From Dissophora ornata (lineage: Eukaryota; Mortierellomycota; Mortierellomycetes; Mortierellales; Mortierellaceae), in the NCBI GenBank assembly GCA_025201705.1, contig MU616853.1, forward strand, positions 1-36,523: a stretch of DNA of 36,523 nt, written 5' to 3'. Below are positions 20,729 through 30,660 of this stretch, one piece after another. The notes below the pieces were generated by a model. That model was not told the origin of the DNA. It was given only the letters and a program-made list of their open reading frames with translations, and searched no databases. A program made the translations under genes and the position numbers. Every line of letters starts with the position of its first letter. Position 1 is the first letter of the stretch.

Positions 20729-23700
20729 ATGTTAGATGTTGACGATGTCTACTACCAAAGCAGTTTGCCGATCAGCTCCGTTTGGACGACACCAAGTCAT
20801 TGTACACCACGTCCGTCCGTCTCTGATGTGTTTTTTTTTATCTCCACGAAGACCTTGCCTTTCGTCAACCATAGCGACGCCAGCTCTAGCTCTAGCCCTA
20901 CCGCTGTCAACTTAGACATCTCTCCCGAGGCGCTCTTTGCTAACGGTGATGTATCACCTGATCCAGGAATCGCTAGTGGAGCTCTCTTTGATATTGGCAT
21001 CGCAAGCAACGCTGACACTGCCTTCAGAAGCGCGGATGGAGCCCTCCAGAATGCAGCTGCTCACGTTCTCGAGGCCAGGGAAGGTAGCAGCGGGAACAGC
21101 ATTATCAAAAAACCGACTCTCCTTCTTTCTATACAGACAGATTTGATCGAGAGCTTCATGAGGAGTAAGAAAGATCTTTCGTGCACGAAATGCGGCATGG
21201 AGGGCAAAATCCAACGCGATGGCATCTCAGGTAACCCTCTTTCTATACTGCGTGTGACTCGACACGTTTTTTTCTTTCTTGTCTAATCGCCTGGCTCTAT
21301 CGCTAGCTGGCAAGATGCGTTTCACATGCCAATCGCGTGTTCATGTCGATGGCAAAGAGCGCAGGTGCAATAAGCACTTCTCCGAGTCCATTATACGAGG
21401 CATGTTATATGAAGTCACCAAGAACAGGGCTATGAGTGTCATTGAACCGTTAGGGACAGGCGTTTCCTCAGTGTCATTTGACGTAGATCAGCCTTCCTTT
21501 GCTGTCGCAGAGCGCGAGCCCGAGGAGCAATCACTAGTCTCAAAGACATCCCTGACGGTAGGCTCCAGACTCTGACCATCTCTGCCTTTGAGCAGAAGAC
21601 CAGATGGTTGATATTCGCGGCCTCTCTTTTTGTTATTTAGCCCTTGCATTACCATCGTGACAGCACGTCAGACGACGATACTAGCATGTCTGGCGGTGAC
21701 GTCGAGACGTAGGGAAGCAATATGAATTTGGAGAATTTGGATGTACAATCCTTAGCCGCCCAGGTTCTCGAAGCCTTGCGAGACATTGTAGGTGCTATGA
21801 TCTTCATATCCTTTCCCGGCCCTACTTTCTGCAAATATTCACATGTTCTACTCGATTTCGTTCGATAGGAGAACACTATCCCGTCGGTGGTGGATGACGA
21901 GATGCTTGACGGAGATGATGCTCTGAATAGCTGTTCCCCAGAGCAAAAGGTAACCACATATTATACCGCAGTTCCAGAGAACCTTCCAGCGCCTTTCTTG
22001 ACGAGAAGGTTATTAACACGCCTTGCATGCTCCTCCGCGCAGGGTGACGTGAAAAATGCAAGAAGCGTCCGCAGATCAAAGGAGCTTTCTTCCTTGATCG
22101 CCGATGAGCTCTCCAATGGCGCCAGCGTCCAACGCGTTGTGCAACGGCTCTACATAAAGCATGATGGATTCGTCAAGATCGCGAAAGGCAATAAGGCCAG
22201 GATCTCTAGAGACAACATCATCACCTATGACGATGTCTATAACATCTGGCACGAGATGTATATCAAGGAAGCCAGGAAAGACGAAGACCCGCGGATATCA
22301 ACCTGTATCTGGATGGAAACCCTTGCCAAGGAAGGGGGCTTTACGTTCTACGACAAGACTGATGGTCTCTTCTACGGTTTCTCTACGCCATGGCAGCTGC
22401 ATCAGTTTCGGCTCTATGGCGACGCTATCTGTTTTGATGGCACACATGGAGTTTATGGGTATGTCGTGGGTTTTTTTGCTTAAGAGTAAGGAATTCAATG
22501 CGCTGTTCTCTGATATTATTCTCGTCTTCGTATTCTAGAAAGGACACATTCCTCTACCCCTGGTCGTCAAGAACAAATATGGAGGCTTTGGAGTGCCAGT
22601 CGACTTCTTCCTTACCAGAGTTTGTACTATTGCTATCCTCTCCAGCTGGCAGATTGAACTGAGGAAGTTTATGCGCGATAAATTGGGTGTGAACTATGAG
22701 CCCGCGGCTGTCATCATGGATCAAGGGACCGCCGAGTTCGGCACTGTCAGAGCCATATTCCCGAATGCGAGGATCCTGTTCTGCGCCTTTCATGTCTACA
22801 AGTCCGTCACATCAGGCATTGGCGATAAGATGAAGGGTACTGTTATTGTTGATGGCGAGATAGTCGGTGTTAATAAGTATGCTTTAAAGATGGAAGCGGC
22901 AAAGGAGGTAAGGAGATGAAGAAGAAAAGGAAATGCCGAATTACGATAGTCAAAGTACCGACCTCGGTCTATTTTCCCTCTAGTTCCAAAAAGAAATTCT
23001 TTTAGAGAAGGACCTGGCAACAGCAACTGCTAATATCGCGAAGTTCAGGTCAAAATGGATGGGGTACGGCTTTGTTCAGTATCTCGACACTTACTACTTT
23101 ACTGAGGAGAAGAAGCGACATTGGATGTACAGCTATCGACAGGACGTCTCGTACTTCAACATCAGTACCAATAGCCTTATCGAGTCATGGCACAGGACGC
23201 TGAAAAAGTACTTTTTCAGGGACCAGCAACACCACTACGAGGATAGAGTCATCTACACCCTCACTCGTAATATTATCGCGCATTTTCAGCACAAAACCAT
23301 GGTCAACACGGCAGGAGTGGGCAGGATGACAACTACTGTGAGGGAGGAAGTGATGCAGACAAAGCTGGCGCAAGAGTATGCGTCGAATATGCGAGACAGT
23401 GGATATATTGGTAGCTTCCTCAAATGGATCGACGATAACACATTTGGCGTCAAGTCCTTCGCGTCTCCAGAAACTCTGTACAACATTACTATCGACACTG
23501 TCAAAAGAGAGATCCACAGCTGCACATGCGATTATTTTTTTCAGCACAGGACGAAGTGCCGCCACATTGCTTTGACCATGATGGAACTGCCCTATGTGAG
23601 CTTGCGGACGGTGGCACACATGGAACCATACCCTGACTTCATCCCAGAAGCGAGCCCACCGCCCTCTCCAATGGAGCCTTCACCAGATTCGTCAACGGAA

Positions 23701-23856
23701 CGAAACAACATCCGAATGGGGGAGCTCATGTCTATAAATCGTACTGCGCAGACGTTCTCAAACCAGGATCAGATCGACGAGCAGTTCGATGCGCTTCTCG
23801 AACTCTTCAGAGCAGGGACCGACGAGAAGAGCTGGAAGAGGCGAAGACAGAAATAG
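20729..23856 (+). CDS. Mutator-like (MULE) transposase with SWIM zinc finger, multi-exon, possibly broken
   Basis: Predicted cut-and-paste transposase. Probable exons: 20729-21230, 21307-21557, 21641 (or 21713)-21787, 21869-21949, 22043-22458, 22539-22907, 22984-23856. Domains: N-terminal zinc motif (CTKC ... CQSR ... CNKHF) split by intron 1; MULE DDE domain with CFDGTH (first Asp), VIMDQGTAEF (second Asp), CAFHVYKS and LIESWH (Glu); C-terminal SWIM finger HSCTCDYFF...CRHIALTM near 23515-23575. All catalytic and zinc residues are present. Oddities: the best acceptor for intron 2 (21640) leaves TAG at 21710-21712, avoided by using the AG at 21711-21712; 21950-22042 has good splice sites but is also readable; and after the canonical intron at 22459-22538 the frame is lost at the C4 run 22557-22560, which suggests one missing C or a different donor (GTGGGT at 22466). 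The start is uncertain. It neighbours the Fanzor. Confidence 0.75.
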
Positions 23857-24359
23857 AAACTATACTGTGTAGCAGCAACGCAGCAAAAAAATATATTGTC
23901 AAGGAAAGATCTGTTCTCTATTTTGATACAAGTCAACGCAAAAATAATCTCCTGGCGCATGTGCCAGGGTGTGAACCCGAGTAGGTGCAAAGAGCCGCTC
24001 CATTTTGGCTGTGGCATTCTCACATACAATGCTACAATGCAAACACTCTTCTACACTCTTCTACACTCTTCTCTTTGTGGAGATGCTGTTCCGAGTAGGG
24101 CAGTGTGACGAGCAAAAAAAAAGGTTTTTTTTTTCTTGCGCAACACAAACAAAATTCACTTCTCCTCTGACCGTACTACTCTCCATGTACCATCGTGGAG
24201 TTAGTAATCAACTGTGTCTCTAGAATACGAATACAACAAAGATGAAATGCGCTGTGAATTGGAGATTTTTGTTTGATCTTGCATATATGAATGACACCAC
24301 ATGGGCAGTACCTTCGCGTCAGAATCGTCGGAAGATAGTTGATTGAAATTAACCAGAAC
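23857..24359. other. Downstream flank of the MULE transposase
   Basis: No gene. It holds a CTGGCGCATGTGCCAG palindrome (23953-23968), a three-copy 10-bp repeat and two homopolymer runs (A9, T10) near 24114-24136. The right end of the transposon should lie here or inside the LINE relic, but I see no clear terminus. Confidence 0.45.
24044..24073. repeat. 10-bp tandem repeat (CACTCTTCTA), three copies
   Basis: Three adjacent copies, the last incomplete by one base. Confidence 0.85.
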
Positions 24360-25436
24360 TTGTGGTCACTAATGCATCCACCCAAGACGATTCAGTCACG
24401 GCCTTCTTGCCCACGACAGCAAGCACACAAGAGCAATTGTACGCGAAGAAGTCCAGACTATCTGCCAAATCCTCTCCCGGAAAGCTATCACAGACAAGCA
24501 AGCAGTATATATCGTCAACAACGTACTGATCTCGCGCATACTATACCGGTTGACCACCACCATCATGACGGAGAAGGAACTACAATTGATAGTCAGCCAA
24601 TACACCGGGGCAAGTCAGACAGAAAGTAGGGCTCGCACGGGGCACATCCGACAGCATCCTCCATCACCGTGGATTCTATGGGCTGAGGCACTTCAGTGAT
24701 GTCCAAGACGAGGAGCAGATATCAACAACGCTGCTACGCTTCAACGACCATGGTTTGGTAATGACAGCCAGATCCAAGGCGAGTGTCGACTATCAATACC
24801 GTCCGTGGCAATGCCAGAGATTGGCGCACTTTTCACAAAGCACAACTTCACCGGCCAAATATGTCGTTTCCTGCAACAGAGACAGATAAACTTTCGGCTC
24901 TCGGGTCAAGACCAGACATCCAACCCTCTAGTAGCTGCTCTCTTGCCAGCTAAGGTGTACCGCAAGATAAGGCATCAGCTCTGCAAGGATAAAGTGTCAA
25001 CGAAAAGAAACGTGTCCACCGAGGACGGTAGTTCGATGGAATCATGGGACACGATACGACAGCGTCTGAACATCAAAGACTCACCAAGACGACGGTATAA
25101 AGATTTGTGAAAGTACACCTGTGCGCCTGTGCGCCAGTGGACGATGACAGCACCCAAGACGACAATGCTACCCGCCAGTATGTAATCGATATGGACCTTG
25201 ACGCCAATCAGACAACCTGCGACCACAACAGCGATCATGACGATAACAAGGACTTACAATGCCAGGACAAACCGGTCAGCAGCGAATCTGAGCAGGATAA
25301 GCCCTTGGTGGACCGACGGAGGCGATGCCGTGCAGAAGTCGCAACCTGGGCTTGGCAGTTGGTGTTGACAGCAGAGAGCGACAAGAGGCAGCAATCACAA
25401 AAAAAGATTTTTCGACCTCGCAGTGTCTAGAAGGCC
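24360..25436 (+). pseudogene. LINE (non-LTR) reverse-transcriptase C-terminal relic
   Basis: Plus-strand frames resemble the segment after the RT catalytic core in fungal LINEs: AIVREEVQTICQILSRK, then TDKQAVYIVNNVLISRILYR (24430-24550), a frameshift near 24610, VGLARGTSDSILHHRGFYGL (24625-24690), and LLPAKVYRKIRHQL (24940-24985), followed by a GSSMESWDTIRQRL block (25030-25070) and a long acidic stretch to 25430. The polymerase YxDD motif is not in the preserved part. Several stops and at least two frameshifts are present, so it is dead. The T16 run near 25621 may mark nearby retroposon ends. Identification is by pattern recognition only; the 5' limit is a guess. Confidence 0.55.
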
Positions 25437-25735
25437 TAGTAGTCATGACTGCCAGATTCACTTTTTATCACCATGTTCTTCCCCACCCGGTTCATCACCC
25501 TGGCCTCCTTGCTCTGTTGGAAGATACGCAAACGCCCCAACCATAAAACTTTGGCCAAGCTCCAATCCCAGAACTTTGATGTCCTCCAGAGGACAGCTCC
25601 ACAAACCCTCCACATCCTGACTTTTTTTTTTTTTTGGGCCAGGTCGCGGAAATAAACATGTCTAAATTAAGATTAGTCTAAATTAATTGTATGTCTAGAA
25701 GAGCGGATCCTTTGTCTTGACAACCTTCTGCATTT
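25437..25735. other. Unassigned stretch between relics
   Basis: Short overlapping frames without motifs, a T run (25622-25636) and a small direct repeat of GTCTAAATTAA (near 25661 and 25676). Confidence 0.4.
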
Positions 25736-26068
25736 TTACAAATAGCAATCAGTAGCATCAATGATGGAGGTGAGTTTTGGTGGCAGAAGCGCATCGCGAA
25801 GGCGCATGTACTTCACGCGATTGAGCTCCTCGAAATTCGTCTGTTCTGGTTGTACCTCGTAACACCTAGCCACTTCAAATAGCCCTTGAAGTTCTTGGAG
25901 CTGGTACGTGCGCGCTGACCACTTCCTACGTCGGATATGAATCGAATAATGAGATAAGCGCCAGCGATTCTGCTTGATGGCCGTGTTGTTCCAGAAGATG
26001 CTGATCAAGTCATTCTCGAACGACGTCATGGAGACCAGGTGTGTGATACAGAGCGGACGTGGTTCCAC
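25736..26068 (-). pseudogene. Unknown coding fragment with a Fanzor-like helix motif
   Basis: A 110-codon minus-strand frame. Its segment DLISIFWNNTAIKQNRW matches the pattern L-x-x-F-x-N-x-x-AIK-x-N-x-W found in the Fanzor of this window (VLYDFHNKPAIKKNAW, before RuvC-II). The rest (basic, then an LNRVKYMRLRDALLPPK block) shows no catalytic motif. It may be the helical middle part of another Fanzor copy or an unrelated gene fragment. Upstream minus-strand sequence to 26231 is open in a different frame. Confidence 0.3.
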
Positions 26069-26576
26069 AGGTTAGACGGTTTTGGTTTTGAGATGGATGT
26101 ATCAACGAAAGGATACATGCACAAATAAATAACCCGCGGCCCACTCTTCCCAACCCACACTGGCGAGACATCGTGTGTCCAGGCGTGGTCTTTCTCCTCG
26201 CTGCGCCTGCATTGACCGGGTGTTTACGCATGTACCAATAGACTATACTTAAATGAAGCTACTCAAGGCCTGTAGGGTAGACTTTCTTGGTCTTGGTTTT
26301 AGCCTTGGTTGGCTGCACGACAAGCGGTTAAATTCTTTTGCGCTATTGAAGAAGTGGGGTTCTTGTCACGCTCCCTTTTGTTTTTCTTAGAAAAGAAAAG
26401 GAACAGTTGTGGTTTACATGGCCCCCACGCTTCTTTGAGTTCATCTCAAACAACCGCTGGCAGAGAACCTTTTCATTTTCCATTCTCTCTCTTTTGTCGA
26501 GAACACATCCTCCATATATCCTTCACCATTCTGCGTGGTGTACAACCACTCCCTCACACCTCACAGAGACCATCTC
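26069..26576. other. Upstream region of the 7-TM gene
   Basis: No separate gene is supported. The frame of the 7-TM protein stays open upstream to 26407, but that part encodes low-complexity Pro-rich and Ser/Thr-rich sequence and lies in pyrimidine-rich leader DNA. Confidence 0.5.
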
Positions 26577-26605
26577 CCCTCCTCCTCCTCCTCCTCCTCC
26601 TCCTC
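26577..26605 (+). repeat. (CTC)n repeat in the leader of the 7-TM gene
   Basis: About nine CTC/CCT triplets immediately upstream of the chosen start codon, typical of pyrimidine-rich fungal promoters. Confidence 0.9.
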
Positions 26606-26625
26606 AAATAGGGTCTGTTCACACC

Positions 26626-27603
26626 ATGGGCATATCCGACCCCACAGGGCGGTCCACTCCTGACGCTGCAGAGACGACGTCCCTCTTCCTCTCCCTTACC
26701 TGCATCACCATAATGTCCGTGAGTTTTGGTCGTAAGACCGCCAGAACCATACTCCGGTCCATTAATTACGCCCGCGGTCTCGTCGTCTGTCTCTACATTG
26801 TCTCCTGGTCCTTCTCATTTGCAGCCGCCTTACTGGTCCAGACCAACAACTACAACATCATCTCTTGTCAATTCTCCAGCCTCCTCTGCATCTTCCTCTA
26901 CGCGTCATCCAAGATCTTTATCTACCTCTTCCTGATTGAACGTGTCCACATCGTCACCGCATTGGGGGTCACTCGATGGAACTGCCTTATGTTCAAGTTC
27001 AATATGGCCTTGCTCCTGCCCTATATCGGCATCGCTACACTTGCCGTCATTTATCGCACTGTCGAAGTGACGGACAATGGAATGTGCAGAATGCGACTAT
27101 TGAAAGAGTCGTCAGTGCCGTTGATCGCGTATGACACTGTCATCTCCTCCTGGTTAACGGCCCTCTTCGTCAGGTCTTTAGTTTCCTCGACCTCCATGTT
27201 GCGAGGCCCCACGAGTAGCAAGCTGAGAGAGGTAGCCCGGAGGGCCTTGATAGGCTCGGTCCTGGCCTTGGTTCTCTCCAGCGCCAACATCTCCACCTTT
27301 CTGATTTTCCAAAATGAGCGAGGGTTGTTCTGCTTAGCCTTATGTACCCTGGATGTGACCTTGAACGCCATCGCCATTCACTGGGTCACCTCCTGTGGCG
27401 ACTCAAATTCGAGCCGCGCAGAAGCGGACAGGGTGTCGTTTGGTGGAGGGGGCGATGGACGCCAGTTCCCGGAGCAGGGGATCGACAAGCAGCTATCATC
27501 ACCCATGTCGCACATCTCGGTATCCATCGAGTCGTATGTAGAAGAATACCATCAGATGCGCCTCGCGAACAGTTCAGATGTGCCTCACGTCCATATCCCA
27601 TAA
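26626..27603 (+). CDS. Seven-transmembrane membrane protein, GPCR-like, unknown ligand
   Basis: A 325-residue intronless protein. I chose ATG 26626 (CACACCATGGGC) because the upstream in-frame part is a CTC-repeat leader. Seven hydrophobic segments are visible: about 19-36, 51-72, 83-104, 124-144, 165-186, 208-229 and 234-256. A short N terminus without signal peptide and a polar C-terminal tail of about 70 residues with Gly-, Ser- and Glu-rich parts follow. TM3 ends with YLFLIERVHIV, an E/DR-like element at its cytosolic end. The architecture fits a receptor-type 7-TM protein common in early-diverging fungi, but I cannot name the family, and a transporter-like or structural membrane protein is possible. 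Confidence 0.75.
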   Translation: MGISDPTGRSTPDAAETTSLFLSLTCITIMSVSFGRKTARTILRSINYARGLVVCLYIVSWSFSFAAALLVQTNNYNIISCQFSSLLCIFLYASSKIFIYLFLIERVHIVTALGVTRWNCLMFKFNMALLLPYIGIATLAVIYRTVEVTDNGMCRMRLLKESSVPLIAYDTVISSWLTALFVRSLVSSTSMLRGPTSSKLREVARRALIGSVLALVLSSANISTFLIFQNERGLFCLALCTLDVTLNAIAIHWVTSCGDSNSSRAEADRVSFGGGGDGRQFPEQGIDKQLSSPMSHISVSIESYVEEYHQMRLANSSDVPHVHIP

Positions 27604-28792
27604 TACATGTTCTTTATTCTTGCCTGGCTGTGTGATAAAGCATACTTCTGAACATGGGCGTGACGAACGTTGTATTCTTGTGCTGTTCCACCACAGATGT
27701 CGCATCCGAGGTATTCCTACTTGAATGGAACGAAATGCAACGAGATGGAACGAAATGCAACAAAAGGGCAGGACCACAATCAGGCACGCGGCATCTTTTT
27801 TATTTATTTTTTTTGCGAGGGGGGAGGGTTGATGATCTAGCGCTTTGTTTCCCCCCTCCCATGTCAACATCAGCGTTAGCGGAAACAGAGACAGATGCAG
27901 GGATATGTGTAGGCAATGCATTGTTATTGATTGATGGACACTGTTGCATTGCTCCTTCCCTTTCCTCATCGACAACTGCAACAGGAGAAGCAACAGGGCA
28001 ACACTTAATGTACACGCAGTCGCAATACCTTTTCGTCCCTTCATCATCACTTGACTAGATTAGAGTACACTTAATAAGGCGTCTAGCCAGGAGACGCCTA
28101 CATAGACAGCCTCCCACTGTAATACTACTATAATGGAGAGCACCACGATGGGTTTGCGAAACTAGTGGTTTTTTTTTTATGATTACTTCGCACCATGTCC
28201 ATCAGCCCCACAAGAATCATCACGATCTTGTTCTTCCTCTTGCCCCCCCCTCCCCAATTCCGTACAATATAAAGTGTAGTAAAATGGATAGAGCAGACAA
28301 TAGGAAGTAGCGAGCGTGAGCGTCAACATGAGCAATGAATGCTTGAATGTGTCAATGCATGCATGAAATGAACAAACGAACACATGAATCACATAGAACA
28401 CATGCCATCAAGAGAAAGACAAGGAAGGGTGTTTATGAAAGGGACGCGCCATCTCGGTCACAAAAAAAAGGCGCGCGTGCTCTGCCGTAGATTTTTCCTA
28501 CAGTTTTACACTCCTTGTCATCAAACATCACGTCTGTCCCTGACCTTCCTGTCATTTGTCGTGTCTTGGATTAGTTTTACAAAATGCGGTGGGCTACGTC
28601 GCGAACTGACGCACTTAATTGTCCTGAAACTGCATATGAGGATAGCTCACATGACGGTTAAGACGCAGCGCATAAAATCATTCCCAAGTCCAAGGTGTTC
28701 ACGCTTATACATGAGACTCGACTCTTTTCAACCATAACCAACTTGTAAACTCTCATTCTTTAACCACACCCTGATCTCAAGAGAACAACACC
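27604..28792. other. Intergenic region, no gene supported
   Basis: Reading frames on both strands between 27574 and 28737 lack motifs and overlap each other. The stretch has a 20-bp tandem pair (27725-27764), T8-9 runs (27805-27815, 28169-28179) and poly-C runs. A TATAAAG at 28268 has no gene close behind it. Confidence 0.5.
27725..27764. repeat. 20-bp tandem duplication
   Basis: ATGGAACGAAATGCAACGAG is repeated directly with changes only in the last few bases. Confidence 0.85.
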
Positions 28793-28966
28793 ATGATTTC
28801 ACCCCAATTCATCAGGCAGTCCTTTCGTGGGATGAAGGCCCCAACGGAATTCTATCCCCTTATCGCTTTCGTCTCTGGAGGCACCATTGGAGGCACCTGC
28901 TTTGCTCTCCGCAAACTAGCCACGGACCCCCATCTCCGTCGCCATGTCCACCACCGTATCGAGTAA
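28793..28966 (+). CDS. B12D/NDUFA4 (MLRQ)-like small mitochondrial subunit
   Basis: A 57-residue protein from an ATG in good context (ACACCATGATT). It has a short basic N terminus, the segment FYPLIAFVSGGTIGGTCFALRK (residues 20-41) forming one membrane helix, and then LATDPHLRR. The pattern E-x-x-PL-x-x-x-x-G-x-x-x-x-x-A, followed by a helix and a DP motif, is that of the B12D/MLRQ family, small single-pass subunits associated with mitochondrial respiratory complex I or IV. It would sit in the inner membrane. The length is slightly below the usual 70-80 residues. It is single-exon with a pyrimidine-rich leader. The family call is from motif resemblance. Confidence 0.65.
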   Translation: MISPQFIRQSFRGMKAPTEFYPLIAFVSGGTIGGTCFALRKLATDPHLRRHVHHRIE

Positions 28967-29404
28967 ACGGGAAACATTGAGCGAGCAAAGCAAAGCAAAT
29001 AACACAGTCGCATACAAGACAAGACACTGGTTTTCTCTCAATTTTGCCTCATGTGTACCTCTCATTCTTGTCTTCCCATCCCTTGCAGTCTACTCGCCCT
29101 GTATATTTTATAACATAAAGAAGAGCGTATATGTAATATGTATCAATGGTCGATCTCATGCGCTGTTGTTGCGTCTTGGTATTGTTTTGGTTATCTTGTA
29201 GAGTAGGAGGGGGGTGGGGGTCGAAGAGGTGTGCATGCAAAAGACGGGCTCAGATGGATAACATGGAGTTTGAATTCTACGAGATGAAGGCGCCACAGTC
29301 AGGAGTTGCGTTGGTCCTGCTGCAAAGGATAAAAAGCTGATTCGCTTCGTTTGATCGTCAAGGGTATGCCTGGCTGCAAGTCTCAGCCAGACCAAATGCC
29401 ATCT
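28967..29404. other. Intergenic region, no gene supported
   Basis: Short overlapping frames only. It contains the 3' flank of the B12D-like gene and the upstream DNA of the next small gene. Confidence 0.5.
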
Positions 29405-29410
29405 TATAAA
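29405..29410 (+). promoter_or_regulatory. TATA box of the 66-residue protein gene
   Basis: TATAAA lies 84 nt before the ATG at 29494, with a CA/CT-rich leader between them, as in the other promoters of the window. Confidence 0.5.
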
Positions 29411-29493
29411 TAAAGATATTCCATTTCTGCATTTCACGCAACACCACCTCCGCTCAAAAGCAAACTCTTTCGATACGCAGAACCCTCTACAGC

Positions 29494-29694
29494 ATGAATA
29501 AGCATTTGAATCAACCTGCCAGTCAAGGGATCCCCCCCGGCCAGCTACACCGAACTGAGCAAACGCCACATTCTACCAAGAAGAACCCCACTCATGGCGC
29601 CAGCACTCAGTCGACCTTCAAAACTAATCCTAACCAACAAAACCAGCAACAGAACTCTGGTGACTCTGGTAGCCATGCCAAGGTCGATAAGTAG
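29494..29694 (+). CDS. Small disordered Gln/Asn-rich protein
   Basis: A 66-residue hydrophilic protein rich in Gln, Asn, Thr, Ser and Pro, with no Cys and no hydrophobic segment; it is expected to be intrinsically disordered. It has a well-placed TATA box (29405), the first ATG of the predicted transcript, and AATAAA at 29810. I do not recognise a family. Another small hydrophilic gene lies 660 bp downstream on the same strand. The transcription signals make it a plausible real gene despite its length. Confidence 0.5.
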   Translation: MNKHLNQPASQGIPPGQLHRTEQTPHSTKKNPTHGASTQSTFKTNPNQQNQQQNSGDSGSHAKVDK

Positions 29695-30354
29695 CACCAA
29701 GGCTCAAACGAAAAGAAGGCCTCTGGGACCCATTTTCACTCCTGAGCTTTAGAGGCATTGCCTTCCTCATACGTCAACGACGAAGCGGGGCTATTCTTAT
29801 TTTCAGTTGAATAAAAATATTGTGCTTCCTACTTCATTTGGCTGTTGGTGTTTTGTGTGAATTGACCGGCCAAATCGCTTTCGCGGGTGGCGCGCTACAT
29901 GGGGTTAGTACGTTAGTACGTTGGTCACTACATGAGGCTAGCGTGGTTTTTTGTTGGCCGCTTCCCACACATAATCTTGGCCATTTCCATGCAACATCTT
30001 GGTCATTCCCTCTAGGTGAGTGCATGCACCGTTGTGGAAGTCTTGCATCGTTTCATCGTTTCTCATTGGAAGAGTGTCATTGTATCCAATGAGATCCCAA
30101 AATATGATGACAAAATTGGTCGCCACCGTAGAAGCGATGTCATTGTGTCCGATGAAATTGGTCACCACTCAGGACCAAGAGTGTCGCATAGTAGTAGCAT
30201 GAGCATGAATTGAGACATGGAGGTCATGAGGGTTATCTCATAAGTGGAACCTTGCTATCCACTCGCGCAGCGTCTCAACGTTAACAAAAGCATGCTCTTC
30301 CAACAACGCCAACTTGAACACTACCTCTTTACTTACACTCCTTTTCCTTCCAAT
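29695..30354. other. Spacer between two small genes, with internal degenerate repeats
   Basis: It includes AATAAA at 29810-29815 (poly(A) signal of the upstream gene), a short TTAGTACG tandem (about 29906-29922) and diverged copies of GTCATTGTRTCCRATGA with a following AAATTGGTCRCCAC-type sequence around 30075-30170. No gene is supported. Confidence 0.5.
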
Positions 30355-30615
30355 ATGAACCCTGATCTTGAGAGACAACAAAACCAACAGCGAGAAGAGA
30401 AGGGCCAGCGCGAGTCGTCTGGCCGATCCATGCCACGCAAGCAAGGCGAAACTCAGGCTCGAATCTTCTCGGACCTGAGAGAGTTGCCGGTTGACACCGC
30501 CTCGCCAAGCGCCCGCGGTGTCAAGGAGTGCAGTTGTATTGGACCCTGCGACTGTGCCACCAACGATGCCATCAAAGCCTCAGACGAGCACGCTCCACAA
30601 ACCAGCCAAACCTAA
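30355..30615 (+). CDS. Small hydrophilic protein with a Cys-rich C-terminal motif
   Basis: An 86-residue protein from ATG 30355, preceded by a CT-rich leader. The first half is Gln/Glu/Arg-rich (ERQQNQQREEKGQRE). The second half has a compact CSCIGPCDC motif that could bind metal or form disulfides. There is no signal peptide or membrane segment. An in-frame ATG at 30292 would add 21 residues that look like translated leader. The gene ends 45 nt before an 80-nt poly(A) tract without an AATAAA, so it could be a processed retrocopy. The family is unknown. Confidence 0.45.
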   Translation: MNPDLERQQNQQREEKGQRESSGRSMPRKQGETQARIFSDLRELPVDTASPSARGVKECSCIGPCDCATNDAIKASDEHAPQTSQT

Positions 30616-30655
30616 ATGGTGTCGGCTCTTCAGAAATTGTCCCACGTGTTTATCG

Positions 30656-30660
<5 letters not shown>

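Larger units (their letters stand above)
18050..23856 (+). mobile_element. Putative Fanzor-carrying MULE DNA transposon (boundaries unknown)
   Basis: A Fanzor-family gene (18050-20378) and a MULE transposase gene (20729-23856) lie in the same orientation about 350 bp apart and are bordered by repeat-rich, gene-free DNA. Fanzors are known passengers of several eukaryotic DNA transposon superfamilies, so the pair may form one composite element. An 11-bp inverted match (17820-17830 and 23997-24007) brackets it but is weak. No target-site duplication was found, so the limits given are only those of the two genes. Confidence 0.5.

Noticed and set aside
27574..28058. Overlapping 134- and 158-codon frames on opposite strands
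   Set aside because: Neither shows motifs, and both cross homopolymer runs and the 20-bp tandem repeat.
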